From Harmothoe impar (lineage: Eukaryota > Annelida > Polychaeta > Phyllodocida > Polynoidae), in assembly GCA_947462335.1 (NCBI GenBank), contig OX381705.1:39959672-40023671 (forward strand): a DNA stretch of 64,000 nucleotides. The letters are read 5' to 3'. Below, one piece after another: positions 10,331-24,579 of the stretch (within the stretch, counting starts at the first letter, position 1; the number at the start of each line of letters is the position of its first letter). A program made the translations under genes and the position numbers. The notes beneath the pieces are model-generated. The model ran no database searches, was not told the origin of the DNA, and saw only the letters and a program-made list of their open reading frames with translations.

Positions 10331-13300
10331 CTGCAGAACATGAATGGAACAGGCCTTTAAGGCATGGTTCGAGTGTGTGTGTGGGGGGGGGGGGGGCGTG
10401 ATAGTATTGAGTAATGGCGTTGTAGTTGGCTGCCGTGAGTGCCAATAAGAAATAAAACAAAGAGTGTGGCTTGTGTCGTGCGGGAGAGGGATGTTTTAAC
10501 ATGTGGGAGGTTTTCGTGATCAAGCGAGTTTTCTTAGGTTAGGATGGTACTTCTTTCCTAATCCCATCTCATCAAGAATGGAAACTCCAGGTTTGGAATG
10601 AATGGAGGGTGTTTGCTTTTTCTTCTTTTTTTAATCTCACTTTGGGGTTTTCAATGACAATGTGGCTTTCATACAGTTTTGCACCAAACTTGCATCCTGA
10701 ATCTTCCAAGCCATACTTGCTATTTAAGAATATGTGTACTACCGTCCTATAATACGTTCATATCATGACATGGAGTATTATAAACGACTGTAACATATGT
10801 TCATATTGAAAATCTATCCTATAGACTACAAATGATGCATTTTGATGTTTTTCGAGGCACTTTTTTATATGATAAATGAAAGGGGTAGGCCTACACCATG
10901 AAGCTCTTTCGGATACCATATATCACGAGAAAAGGGTTCACTGGTCATAATCCTGTATAATGATCCGTCATAAGTGGGATGTTAAACAAGTAAATATGAA
11001 GGACTTATACAAGTGATACATAGATACGAGTGATGACTGCACGCATAGGCAAGGTACAACCATATGGTAGGTGGTTCAAAAGTCCTAAACGGGGTTAGAG
11101 CATCCCCTATATTTAGTTTCATTTCAAGCAATACATATCTCAGTGCTCTCCCCCCCCCCATACCTAATGCTTTTGTAGACTTTTTTTCTGTCTCAAATAA
11201 GCCCTGCATTGTGGGAAATGCTCTATTCCGGTTGAACTTTGATCAATCCATAATCATTGAGGTAATATACCATTCCCTGTCTTTAATGGACATGTTTATT
11301 TTCCCAAAGCTATTTTTCCATACGTAAAGGTAGGGACCCCCGTCCAACAGGCTCCTCTCAGAGGACCCACTACTCACACCCCTCAGAGGGGCACTCACTG
11401 GCCCCAGCAGTGGTGGTATATGTGTACTGACGGCTCTGTCTATGAAGTCATTTCCTTCGAAATCATGGGTCTGCCCATCAATATTTAGACCAAAGGAACA
11501 AGTAAGATTGACATGTAGTCATTCCACACCTAGGCCCCTTAAAATCGGACAAACAGGAGAGAGTCTATGCAAGAAAAGAGATTTATGTCCTCTAATTCTA
11601 CAGGGAAGAAGTAGGTGTTATTAAGGGGCCTGTGGTTTTCATAAATGGCAATGTGCAAGGTACAATGTATCATCATAATATTAGACATGGATACATATGA
11701 TTTTGAAGGAAATCAAAAAAGCTACTTTTTTTAATAGTGGGGTGCGTAGTGTTTCATAAACACCATTGATCAATGTGATATCTCATAGAGGGGCTTTAAT
11801 AACAATCATCTTCCAGTGAGGATTTGTGAGAATCTAGAAGTCAAATGGTAAATCCAAAGCTTATATCAACAGCAGAGAATACATTAACAGGCAGAGACGA
11901 AATAGATCGAGACATGACATTCTAGTAAATGCATAACTGTTACAAAAGCATGTCTGTATGATGATTACTTCTGATAGTCACTCTAATAATTTGAATAATT
12001 TGGATAATTTTGCCATTGTATTTGTAGCATATAGTGTTCATCACTTATGTCTATACTGCTGTCAGTAATGTATTTAGTAATAAGAGAATCTAACATTTTC
12101 ACTATTCTGTAGAATACAACATTGTATATCTGCGGGAGCACTTACAAGATTAAATGCCAAAATGTAATGAGTATATGATGAATATATTTAATTCTCAAGG
12201 ACCACATCCTAATAACGATTTTTAAAATTTAAGCTCATCAACTTTATTTTCGGTGATGTTCGTATAGGTTAGTGTAGCTTGCAGTGCACTAAATTCCAAG
12301 AATTTATACGATATTACGGGTTAATTTGAATGTACGTATCTCATATATCAAGTTGTATGTTGACATGAAAATCTCTATGAGGAAATTCAATAAAGGAAAT
12401 TAGAAAAAACAAAAAAACAATTTGAGGGACTCTGAGATACCCACATAGTTATAGGGTATCGGGAAATGCTCATCTAGGATCCAGTTTTCACAACGGCTCA
12501 ACTAGATTCAGTTAGGTGAAAACACATCATATTTCTTCAAATTACTTTATATTCACACCACTCGTATACAGAACAGATCAATCCATACATTGAATTGCTT
12601 CCTGTTCAGAGATATTGTAAATCTAAAAGGCAAATTATGCTTTTTGGTGCATTCTGAAGCACTTCAGGAAACATCTGTCACATCCATTAAAATAGGTGTG
12701 GGATGAGGATTTGGAAGCACTTTGCTATTAGCTAGGTAGAGTCCCACTTAACAGCACAAGGAGCTGTACATCTACAGGACATATAGTACGGCATTCAGTA
12801 ACACGGCACTAATTGCTGCATACTTACACATCTTAAAATGATCCATCATAAATTGGGTCTTTGGGAAATGTTCCTGTGCAAATTCACATGTCATTATGCA
12901 GGTTCCTACATACCACTGGATGGCAGCAATACATTCTACACACTCCTTCTTAAGCCAGACTTGTCCATCTCAACCCATTGTAGACGCAAATAACAGTGCA
13001 CCATCACATTGTAAACACAGATAATATAGATACACATATTTTATTGCCACAATGTGGATGGATGAGAAATGTTATGTATCGCATCTGGCAGGACGGTGTC
13101 AAATGGTATGGAAACAGCAAATGTGTAGTGTAGAGACACCATATCAAGGGTCAAAATAAAATCCTCAACGCTCTGGGCATAATTGTAGTTTTTGTATCAC
13201 ATACAATTCAACTGGATACGATTTGAAACCATTCCATTGCATACGGTGGATTGGCCTATATGATTGAGCTGATACAGGAAAGTCTTTTCCATGCATATCG

Positions 13301-16300
13301 ATTGATATGAGTAAATAAAAACGATATAATGGATATCAATAACATCAACCTATGCTATACACATTGCTGCTGAATTACAGTACGCCAATTGCTGTAAGTT
13401 CCTTCTGTAACAAGTTAGATTGTACTGCTAAGCTACATTAACGTCTAACAGTGTATGATAAGCCCTGGCATGTACTCGGCTGTACACGGTAAGAAGTGGT
13501 TTTACCAGGTGTGCAGGTAACTAATTTATCATGATGATTCCCATTTCAAGTGGTGATTAAACAACACGTGTTTACCAGTCTGTTTGAAATAACATTTTGA
13601 CGAATATAACTACATTATATTCTACACACGAATTCTTAAATCTGGGGCTTCTTACACAGAATACAACTATAATTATTGATTGTGTGTGGCTGGAGGAGAT
13701 ACCGATCGATCGAGTGAGACCTTCACCCAACGACCGAGACGTCTCTGAACTTGGGCCTGTGCCAAAAGATAGGACGACTACGACAAAATTCCTAAGTAAT
13801 AACAAGTTGGGCATCAAGGTGATAGCATTCACAAATAAACTTCCCCAGCAGCTGGGTGCTGGGTTCAGCATGGCGGAGCATGGCGACTGTGATAAGCGAT
13901 ATCACCGCAACACGACCACAGTGGTGGCAGAGATAAAGGCAGCATTGCCGTCTCCTTCCTTAATTCCCCCTTTCTCGTAGATCCCCTTTACAAACTCAAA
14001 GTCAACCAGCCCCTTACAGAGATACTCCTTCCGACATGGCAGCCATATTGGCTTTAAACTCCCAATACAAGGAGCACTCCAGGTATGACAGTGGCGATTG
14101 CCAGACGGGAGGAAACACCCAACAGGAAGAACCATTGTGAACACATAAACATGTACTATATCCTCTAATAATAAGCTGCGATAATGGCGATAAATGTATG
14201 CATGGATCCGGAGGGGCACTGGCAGAGGACAGCAGGAATGCTTATTTTATGAGCCGTGTCTCACAAAGGGCAGCAGGGTGAGACAACAGATAACAGACGG
14301 TTGTAGATGCGGCAAAAGGCTGTGAATTGTCATGTGAGCCGGCAGCCAGATCCCACCTCGTGTTAGAGCCTGATACAAGTCGAAAAGCTTGCATGTATGT
14401 GCCATCTTGCCGCCGTGCCGCTGCCCTGCCATTGACTGTCGCCTCCAGTGTCGGCGTGACTACCGGGCGGCGCGTGTCGAGTTGCCTCCATGAGTATATT
14501 ACAGGCTATCTTCCCTCCTCCACGCGGGCCGTGGGAACACCGCGCCGCTCACAATAGGAACTTGATAACAAATATTGGGAGCTGATTGAATTCCCCACCA
14601 CTCACACCACACGCATCTTCCTTCTCCAGGGGTTCCTCTGCCACCCTACCTCACTGACTGCCCCCCATGGAGCCACGTGCACAGTCATGCAATGGGTATA
14701 TCCATCCATAGCCTGTCCAAGGAAGCTATATACTGTCACGGCGTCACAAATATACTGGAGAAACTAAGGGTAAAGCTCGGCTTATCCCCCGTCGTCCCTC
14801 ACCTCCCCTCACACCTCCCGATCACTCAGTTTACGCTGACACCAAGGCGTCGTGGATGGGGCACCGGAGGATTGCAGCCAGTCCCTGTAGAAATGTGGCT
14901 GATGGAGGGTTTGTCATCTTTGCATGGACATTTCTCCCGCCCAACACAGCAGACAATAAAAAGGAAACCAAGAATACAGACAAAAAGTGAGATAAAACGA
15001 CCTCAATCCCTAAATGCTTTTACTGCATTGCAATATCCTTTGTCCTATTCCATTCATTAGTTTCTCCGCGGGTGATAACTCAGACAGTCGGTATTCTATT
15101 TTAATTCCCTTCTTTTTATTTTTTCTCTCTTTGTTCCTGCCGGACACACAACCATTGAGATTCTCATTCCAGCTGTATGACGAAACATAAAATCGATACG
15201 ATAATCAGCATGCCCAGCCTGTGGCAATGCTGTTTTAAACTCAGTTAAGGGGTGGGGCATTTCTTACACCCATCCGCTTAAAATGTTTGATGACTCTTTC
15301 AAGAAGCAATATCGAAGTAGTGTAGAAGCAGAGGAAGAAGGTGGGTCATCACCAACGATCAAACACAAGTGCTAATAATGTCATACAAGGTGTCAGCAGT
15401 CTGCGCAATAACCTTCATCATGTTTTATATATTGATGTGAGCGAGAGACCATTTCCAGGTTCATAGATGTCATTTTTTCCTCTAGTCCTTCCAGCCCCGT
15501 GGGGTGCTGTCGGGGTTTTATTTCAACACATTAATCATTCCATCCCGATGGCATGGCTTCCTTTGTTATCAGGTGAATAGACTGTGCCAAACCTGCCGCC
15601 AGGGAATCTGTATACGGTAGGGCAGCGTGGATGCTACTTGGCGTATACTCCTCCATGGTGAACGGCCGATAGGGGACTGTACGGAACGCCAGCGGGGTAC
15701 AGTCCTAAAACAGGATGTATAATAGCTAGCAGAGGATCTATACGACGTTAAGCCTGAAGCGCAATATCTAGTCTCTGCTAACAAGAAAGGACGTAGAAGC
15801 ACAACAAAACTGCACAAAGGGACACTTTATCTAACAAGCACCAGCTGCAGGCGTTAGTGATGGTCTGCATCCAATATCTTATTCTATTTCCACCACGCCC
15901 TGTGAACCTTTAGCTGATCAGTCAGTGTCCAGTTGTCTCTCTTGGTACACCAACATCAACACATGCTACTTGCCATGACGTCTAACGGCCAGGTAAGTGT
16001 TGGTGTGTGATGGTGAGACGTAGAGACAGTAGTAGGCAGAGAGTTAGAAGGCAGCACGCCGTCACCAAAATGAATTGATCTCATGGAGGGGTGAACACAG
16101 TTAGTGGTGTGGACTGAACACTGTCGACGACGGCTGGAGTCGGCAGAGGCTACCATAGTCTGCCTTACACCCATGCCTCTCAGCCTGACGCGCCGTGGAG
16201 CCTGACCAGCGGCAAGGCTATTGGTACCAGAGGAAATATGGGCGGCGCCTCATGACAAGGCGTTAGTCGCCGCATGGCTGAGCCTTCCCAGGGACACCGG

Positions 16301-17039
16301 AAAACAAGCATTGTTACTGATCACTGCAGCCTTCTCGGTCGTCATAGGCTGCGTCCCACCCAGTCTGCCAGCCGTTACAGCAGCCACAACCCACTCCTGC
16401 TCCTGAATTAGCCCCACAGGGAGCCAGTGGAATGTCAGCCAGATCAAAGGGTCTTAGTTAGCATCCCTTCAAAGAGGACCGGCTCCTCAGAGTAGCAGCT
16501 TTGGTGTCTTTGGGTGTCTACTATCTCTAGTAAACGATCCTTGCAAGACTATCAAAATAATGACAGCAGTCAGATCGCTTTATGTTCCATTCAGTGCAGA
16601 TCATATAGCGCCGTCAGTGAATGCCTTTTCTGTACAACATACTAATATAGTTGGTCCTCATACAAGGTAAATGTGTGTAGGCTATAGCCATGACAGTTCT
16701 ATCCGAATGGGTGCCATGGGGCGATGGTTTAGATCTATATACACGCATTATATCTGATATAAATCTAACACGAATGACCTTGGGGCCAAGTGCACCTACA
16801 TGTGTATATAATTATCAGACATAATTATATAGGCGTGTAGCTGGATGCATTATCAACCAATCAGATAACAATCTGCATTCCATCACAACAGAATTTTTAG
16901 GGTGCATTATGTAACTAGCTGGTACCCATGTGACCGCTGTTATCAGTGCTCATCTCGCCAGTACCAGCTTAAGTAATGGATACACCCACAGGACGACCAG
17001 CTTGACCCTATAGGTACCATAGTTGTCATCTGCTAGGCT
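10331..17039. other. Long stretch without a recognised gene
   Basis: I see no convincing exon here. The sequence is AT-rich up to about 13.5 kb, then more GC-balanced with CpG-containing patches near 14.3-14.6 kb. Open frames are short and unlike any protein family. It may be upstream intron of the lectin gene or intergenic DNA. Confidence 0.55.
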
Positions 17040-17350
17040 TCTGGTATAACTAACAAGGGAAACCACTATTTACACCCCTTAGCGCCACTAGAGTGGGAAA
17101 CCCACTATTTATAGACCTGGTAGTGCCACCAACAAGGAAAACTCACTATGTACACCCTTCAGCGCCACTAACAAGGGAAATCCACTATTTATACCAGGTA
17201 GTGCCACTAACATGGGGAAGCCACTATTCATACCAGGTAGTGCTACTAACAAGAGAAAAACACTATTTATACCAGGTAGTGCCACTAACATGGGGAAGCC
17301 ACTATTCATACCTGATGCGTAATGCCACTAACAAGTATTATCCACTATTT
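17040..17350. repeat. About 40-bp minisatellite
   Basis: About eight imperfect units of 38-42 bp share GTGCCACTAACAAGGGAAA and CCACTATTTATACC. Open frames on both strands here are repeat artefacts. Confidence 0.85.
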
Positions 17351-20303
17351 ATTCCAGTCATACTGGTATATGTAGGACAAATGACAATGAAACATCCACT
17401 CCTGCCAGGCTGGTTGGATACGTGTGTTCCCACAGGAAGTGAATATGTCGTTGGAACATGAAGATTATATCATATCGATTGCTTTGATTATTATTCTCCC
17501 CGCAGCCTGTATGTTGACATGCACTAGACATAGTATCTATTTGATATATTATCTGGTATCTTAGGGAACTACCATTGACACATACTGGGCCATATGCACA
17601 TATAGACACCCTGCGAATCACTTATTTATGCCAACCGACGTGTTCTGGCTAGCTCTACATCTAGAGGGGGCTGGTGGTTCTACTTTTTAGGATACCGTAT
17701 AGTGATACCCAGTATCTCTCCTTGCCCCCAAGGGCTGTGTGCTGAGAGAAGCTTCTTTTTACTTATGTATACCGAGAAGATAAGGACGCGTCCACCATTT
17801 TTAAGGGTGATTCTCGAGGTTAGATAGAGAAGGAACCCCGCGAAGGCGGCTACCTTTCAGCAATCAATGAGATATCTAGGGTTCACTTTGGGGATAGGGG
17901 ACACATTTAAGGATGCCCTACGCCTTTGGAGATAGGGCAAGGCTATCCCGACATGTGAGGTGGAATAAGGTGGAATGCTAAGTTTGGTTGAGGCTTGTGA
18001 CTTTAAATCCATCGTGTAGTGCTTTACAGCCAAGACTGCCAACAATTCCTGCTGTTAACTGTCTGTAGCATGACCGTGATACCTTATACTGTTAGAAGTA
18101 AGTGATGTTCCTGTACAAGAAATTGCTGTCAATTTTGGTTCCAATAGACTTTGCTGTAGACCTACAGCAGAATCTTTATTACATGCTTGGCTATACTCAA
18201 TCTAAGGTACATAATCAACTCAGATATCAACTCGCGAATGTTCAGCACCACCTTCTGACCACAAGGATTCCTGTAAGGCAATGGTGGGTGCGCGGAAGAA
18301 CGTTCCTCACGGAACGATGTGTACCAATAAAAAATCAATCAAATCAATCTACTGCATATCCACATCTGAATGTCTGGGGTTCAACTCACAGTAGTGATGC
18401 CATTTCTACTCATCCATGTGAGGGGAAAAAACGTTTTTTTATATCCAAACATATTACAAAACATTACATGATTATTGCTTCAAGTTTATGAACCATCCAC
18501 AAATAGGCTACAACCATATGAAACGTTTTACATGTTTATAAGGGTTCATATTTGCCATATTGCATTTTGGAGATTTGAACTCCCCACCTTCTGATGCATA
18601 GTCCAAAGGGATGATCACTACCACATCGAATCCTCCATGTCGGATGAATTGTAATATGTCCTACTTATGTCTGAACGGTCAAGAGGTCGGCACAGGATCC
18701 CTGGTGGAAAATTATAAAACAAGGCTGTTCATGTCTTGAGGAGTTGATAAGACAATTACACTATTGCAATGATGTAACAATGACATGCTGGTTGGAGTGC
18801 CCAGATCTATGTGCTCCAGCACCCCTCCCCTTCGACACGGTTTGAGCCACGAGGGTTCAAAGACATTATTTTTGTGATTTCCCGTGTTTTGGGGATCCAA
18901 ATGCCTAGTTTGAGCCTGTCCGCGAAGAGAAGTAGATTTATCACCCCCCCCCCCTTTACTGACAGTGCCCACCACTGCCAAAGTTGGTCCTATTGATCGA
19001 AATGATTATAACAACAAGGGGAATCTCGTGTAATTCAATTACAATCGATTCCACCCAAAAGAAGAAAATAACCAAAAAGGCACGAGAAAATAAGGAGACG
19101 GCAGGATGAAAAAAGAATCATTGGACCAAAAGCGTTGTCTGATGGAAGATTGAGACCATCAAATTGCATTAGGGGCAGTGTTAATGAGTCTTTATTTTGT
19201 TGCTGATCACATGTCAGGGTTTTGATCCACGGGAGGTGCCCTTTTGCAGTGGCCGCCGAGCGTGGGTCTTGGGGTGAGGATCAAGAGCCATTTCCAAAAA
19301 CTCACTTGAAGTTGGAGGAAAGCCAATGCTTTGTTCCCAAAGTCACGGTTTGGCATGGTGGCCGTTAGCACCGGATGTCCCCATGAGGAAGGAGCCTTCT
19401 TTGAGCGAATCATGCCGCCATGTGTCTCTCCCACGCAGCAGCCCAGCTGAACTAAGTTCACCGCATGACTCTTGAATCGTCGCTCGTTCATTGGACAACA
19501 GGTACGCCGTGGGCAAGAAGATATGATCTTTAATTCATAAAACTGAAGGGGAAATCATCTTGACCTTCTCAAGGGAAGTCATTTTATTTGTCAGTATTGG
19601 AAAATTTAACTCACTCCGATTCTGGTTTCTACTCAGAGTCGTGTAGGTCATGCAAAATGAGAGTATACCCACGAAAATGAGCACAAATACTCCAAGCAAA
19701 CTGTTGAATGGTTTTGTAATTATACAGGAGCCGCTGTGTCCTTATTCCCAGAGCATAATCAGTCTTGGAGGCATGATGTTAATTATATGGACAGAATTAT
19801 AGAAATCTATATTGAATCTTGTATTACTGTTTTATGCAGACTCACTAGTATCTCAATGGGCAACCTTTCATGCATAGTAATATGTCCATGCAGTAGTTTC
19901 ATTTCTCTGATACATATGTATGAAGAGAAGCATGCCGGCCTACATTTTCTGAGGCGTTTCATGCCTTTGTGAGCCTAAATGATTTGCCAATGGCATATTT
20001 GAGCGAGGATAGAACAACAAGAGCATCAAGAGCTGATAAAAGAGATCCATGTAGGGAATCATTTCCACACGACGGAGTACATGGCCTCCCACCATTTAGA
20101 CTAAATTGGAAATATGATGTACTTTTTTCCTATACATCCCCATCTAAACATAGCATCATCCATTCATTTTGCCGTTCCCAATGAACCAGAAATACGATTA
20201 ACACGTGATGCTTGAATTATACACATCATACAACTAAAGCTGTTGAAGATTATTTCTCATAGTTCTGAATGGCTTCCATAGTACAGAAGCCGAGGAGGGC
20301 CAC
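17351..20303. other. Stretch without a recognised gene
   Basis: Apart from the tRNA-like head at 18562-18632, I see no exon, RNA gene or clear transposon. The largest open frames have no recognisable motif. Confidence 0.5.
18562..18632 (-). repeat. tRNA-like SINE head
   Basis: On the minus strand an A box (TGTGGTAGTGATC, 18613-18625) is followed by a good B box (GGAGTTCAAATCTCC, 18569-18583) at normal tRNA spacing. The stem pairing expected of a functional tRNA is not evident, so a tRNA-derived SINE or pseudo-tRNA is the better call. Confidence 0.55.
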
Positions 20304-20503
20304 NNNNNNNNNNNNNNNNNNNNNNNNNNNNNNNNNNNNNNNNNNNNNNNNNNNNNNNNNNNNNNNNNNNNNNNNNNNNNNNNNNNNNNNNNNNNNNNNN
20401 NNNNNNNNNNNNNNNNNNNNNNNNNNNNNNNNNNNNNNNNNNNNNNNNNNNNNNNNNNNNNNNNNNNNNNNNNNNNNNNNNNNNNNNNNNNNNNNNNNNN
20501 NNN
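20304..20503. other. Assembly gap of 200 N
   Basis: Exactly 200 unknown bases lie here. The round number suggests an estimated or placeholder gap. Open frames across it are meaningless. Confidence 0.99.
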
Positions 20504-20561
20504 GAACACAATCCCATATGGTGCCAAGCTGGCACTGCCGGAGGAATTCCGTAAAATTAAA

Positions 20562-21447
20562 TGGTCCCTGGGAAAATGATCACTTTCAGAAAAATAGCTT
20601 TCTCCACTATTGATTGAGTTTTGACATTTTGAGTTTAAACATTTTTATTTTGGCAAAAATTACATTAACACGTAAACTCTTTCAAACAGATGCCAAGGAG
20701 AGTCCGATAAAACAAAAAGTCAATACTTTATAATCATACAATTCATCAAGCACTCATAACAATACAATATACCATATACAGTAGTAAAGTGAAAGGATCA
20801 AATGTTTCCATGATCGGCAAGATAAGATATCATGACGTCGACAGTAGTAACCATCACAGCCAGGAGAGTTCAAAGAAAGGTTTATCACAGTTCCTTTGCT
20901 AGACCCATTTACCATTTACTAGAGATGTTCATTTGTGCACGGAATATTTAGCATTACCTTAACTATTAGTGAATGATATAATCAGGATAAGAAATACATC
21001 ATAGACAAAGAATTTGTTATATATTTAGCAAAATATCATGTGCAAATTAATATTTTTTCCATATTCCTGACCTTCACATTGAGAACTGTAACCTTTCATA
21101 TGGCCATGGAAATAGTATCTGTCACTGAGTAGATTTTTGTGGAATTACAAAATAGGAAGCTGAATAATTGATTTGACCCTGACCTGAACATTGACCTTGA
21201 GTATTCTTCAATATGCCTATCATAAGAGTATCTAGTATCATAAAGGTGTTATCTAGTTGGTTTCTATGAAGGATGAATTGACCTTTACCTTGACTTTGAA
21301 ACCATTATTATATCATCAGATTATGAATATAACTATGTCCTTGTGAACCTATCATTGGGTGTTGGAATTTGAAATTTACAATTTAAACCTGCATATAGCA
21401 GAGAATTCTTTTTTTCTGAAAGCGATCATTTTCCCAGAGCCACTTTA
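20562..21447. repeat. Inverted repeat arms enclosing TGACCTT repeats
   Basis: The arms at about 20562-20597 and 21412-21447 are inverted copies sharing GGGAAAATGATC and CTTTCAGAAAAA. Between them, about 115-bp imperfect tandem units start with variants of TGACCTTNACNTTGA (near 21068, 21174 and 21288). This may be a decayed non-autonomous element. Confidence 0.4.
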
Positions 21448-21473
21448 GAAAGACGTACAATTGAGTAGATTAA

Positions 21474-21655
21474 CCTAGAATCGACCACATACCTTGAGAT
21501 GTCTTAAACTGTACATGTTCATGCATGATAAACTCTCTATGTGCCCTTTGTTGGTGACAGCAACACGTAACGTTTACTATCATAAACAAATAGTGTTTAC
21601 CATGTATAAATACCTACAAATCTAGGTGGACTCAAGGTATGTGGTCGACTCCAGG
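21474..21655. repeat. Inverted repeat with 25-bp arms
   Basis: The arm at 21474-21498 contains TCGACCACATACCTTGAG and faces its complement CTCAAGGTATGTGGTCGA at 21631-21648. The flanking bases also match partly (CCTAGAA and ACTCCAGG). The 130-bp spacer has no coding sequence. It is likely a foldback or MITE, but the ends are not defined. Confidence 0.55.
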
Positions 21656-22840
21656 TGAATTTACCCTATCGTATTATTAAGCTCTGTTGGGGACAAAAAG
21701 CATAACACTATACTTACATCTTAACCTTAGGTTGCCCTTGGAATACTGCCTTCGAAAATAGTAACTGTTTTACGTGGGCAAAAGGGGTGGCTCATTTTGA
21801 TTCAGACAGAGACAACTGTGTGGTATTTGATAGTCACAAGAGGCATGGCAGATGACAAAGGGGATCTATGGGTTTGTACAGAACTTACAACCCAGGGGAG
21901 CTATATAGGATATCGTGAAGCAGATTGCTGCGTCTCTGGGTGATAACCTCTAGGTAATGGTTTTATCACCATGGAGACAATCACCACCGACCTGCTGGAT
22001 GGTGGGGGTTGATTGATCCTATGTACATACCCCTTCCTCTCAGCCTCCCATACCAACCCACTCTACCCCGGAGTAATGTGTAGGCCTACCAGGCAGACCG
22101 GTGCTATCGGCGCCGTCCACTAGCCATGGATATAATCAAGATAAATTGGTATTACGTGGGTTAGCAGGAGGAACGTGACAGCTATGCACCTGGCAATGGG
22201 GCTCTATTAGCTGCGCCACCAGGCATTAGTCACTGCAGGTGTCCACAGTAATCAGAGCCCGGATTGGCTGCCGGCTCATCAGGGCCACTGCACTAAAACA
22301 AGCCCCTCGTCCCTCTAGGCACCCTCCTCCTGCGCCACACTCACCTCAGATTGGCAATTTTTATGGAGAGGCCAGAAGATCCACTGAGTACACGCCTGCC
22401 GCCCGCTTTGATCCTGCCATGTAGGGGTCCTTACCTGTCTTCCATTATACGCCTCACCATGCAGCGTTCACCAGGTCATACGGGACAGAGCCTTGAATTA
22501 CCTTCATTTATGTACGAAACCTCTTGGACGAAAAACCCGCCATCGTTATCAGGACTTTGAAGTGCCTTGTCTTCAAAGCAGACAGCACTTACATATCCAC
22601 TCACTAGCCTTCTCAGGAGGTGGCAGGGCAGACTTATGAGGCTGCTGCAGACTATGTAAACCCGCTGAGTATACAGTGATAACTAAATGAGACTTATTAT
22701 TGTTGATGACTGATAAAAACACAACTTTTAGTGCCAGCAATATGACAACAACAGATGCGTATTAACTAAATGCTCATGGTTCATTTCTCTCTGTGGATTG
22801 TCCTGCATATTCTCTGCTCTGGTCGAGTCGTGGTAGTACG

Positions 22841-23010
22841 GGTCGGTAGATGTATGCTGCACCAATTAGAGGTGTGGTATACTATAGGTGGGTAGATGTA
22901 CGCTGCACCAATTAGAGGTGTGGTATACAATAGGTGGGTAGATGTATGCTGCACCAATTAGAGGTGTGGTATACTATAGGTGGGTAGATGTATGCTGCAC
23001 CAATTAGAGA
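22841..23010. repeat. 46-bp minisatellite, nearly 4 copies
   Basis: Units of about 46 bp with GGTAGATGTATGCTGCACCA and ATTAGAGGTGTGGTATAC are almost identical, so the array is recent. Confidence 0.9.
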
Positions 23011-23600
23011 TGGATGCTGGGGATGAGGCAGCACGCTGGGTGGGCTGGCTCCATAGCCGAGTTGATAGTCACGGCGGTGTTTAGTAATCACCAGTTATAA
23101 CCGCACCGCTGACCGGCGGACAACTCCTCGGCAATTCATACCCTGGCTAGCTGGCGTGGTCACCCGATCTCCGAGTCTGCCCGTAGAGATTAGGCCACGG
23201 GAAAATCGATAGGCTTGCTCAATTATTTCCTGATGTCTATCACGCCCACAATGGCCGGTAGAGGCCCCCACCGGCGGGATCCAAATGAGTTATAGAACGG
23301 TCTAATTAATCTCCCACGCATGGGGATAATGATTGAGGCTTGTCTTTTAAGCAAGTGAACGAACAAATCTGGTTTGATAGAGAAACTAATTGCTCACTGC
23401 TGCTCACGTGGACTCATGCCGAGGTCCTGCAGGCAGGATGTGCGGTTGGCGGCACGAGTCAATACCGTGTCTATATGGATAAAACCTGGCCCCATTGCCC
23501 CTTACCATCCCTGCTTTGACAAATTATCGGAAACTCAGATACTTGGGAATTTAACTAAAAACGCTAGTTTCTTACTCCCAGCTAACAGAATTTTGTTTTC

Positions 23601-23705
23601 CCACGTTAAATTAACGTTTTCAACGTTATATAACGTTTTGCCATGAAAAGGAGATATAGAAAAACGTTGTATAACGTTGGATAACGTTTTCGTTGTTTAC
23701 TGGGC
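23601..23705. mobile_element. AACGTT-rich palindromic element
   Basis: Inverted arms rich in ATAACGTT and AACGTTTTC flank a spacer with CCATGAAAAGGAGATA. It ends near TTTACTGGGC, resembling the CCCAGTGGGCA family seen at 335. Boundaries are approximate. Confidence 0.45.
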
Positions 23706-24579
23706 TGTTTCCTGGAATTTCTAATCGTATTCCCATAGTAATAGTGAATAAACACTTAGTCGGCCACAGAAATCTGGTAAACAGGACCGTCGTGTCAACT
23801 AGACTTGGAATCGGCAAACCCACTGTGTTGCCGATGAGCGTTCTAGATGACACGATACCGTCATGCTGATAGCACTACAGATCCAGCAGCCAAATTGCAA
23901 CAAATATTTTCACATATACACACATATTTAGACGGTGCCATTGATCTTTATAGTGTTGTATCTTTATAGAGAATGGCACCTTCTTTACTAGTCACTGAGG
24001 TCTGATCCTGGATCTAGGTGGTTTGGTCATCTAAGTGGTCAAATTGCATATTGATAGAAACTCATTTTGATATTTTCAGTATGATCATTGTGTGCACAAC
24101 ATGTATATCTATCTGGACATGTTTTCAAAAGTTGACATTTCAATTACGTTTTTGGTGACATTCAGTGTTTTGTGGAAAAAAATGGGGTAATTCTCTGTTA
24201 TAGCACTGGATTGAATGGGGGAGCTTTTTCTGCACTAACACTTTAGGGATTTGCATTTTATGCATACTTTGCAAATAGATATCAAATATTTGTTCAGACA
24301 ACATGTAGATGAGATACACCGGAAGCACATGGTTTGAACATTAAATTCATATTTTGATTTATTTTAATACAGAATATTGATCGTTAGATGGTCATTGGTT
24401 TGGGCAGTGTTTGTTTGTTCAAAAACTAGAGTTGTTGAGCCGGAACGATCATTGGAGGTCAAGTGGCCTGAGTAGGTGCAAGCAATCCAGTTGTTTGCGC
24501 CTAGAGGCCAAGGTGCAAGGCCAAGGTCGCCCTAGTATCCTAGAACAAGTTCTGCTTGACCCCCCCCCCCCCCCCATGA

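Noticed and set aside
9861..10343. Plus-strand open frame (160 codons) over the SUEL exon
   Set aside because: Antisense shadow of the SUEL lectin exon, whose eight-cysteine pattern and splice sites are on the minus strand.
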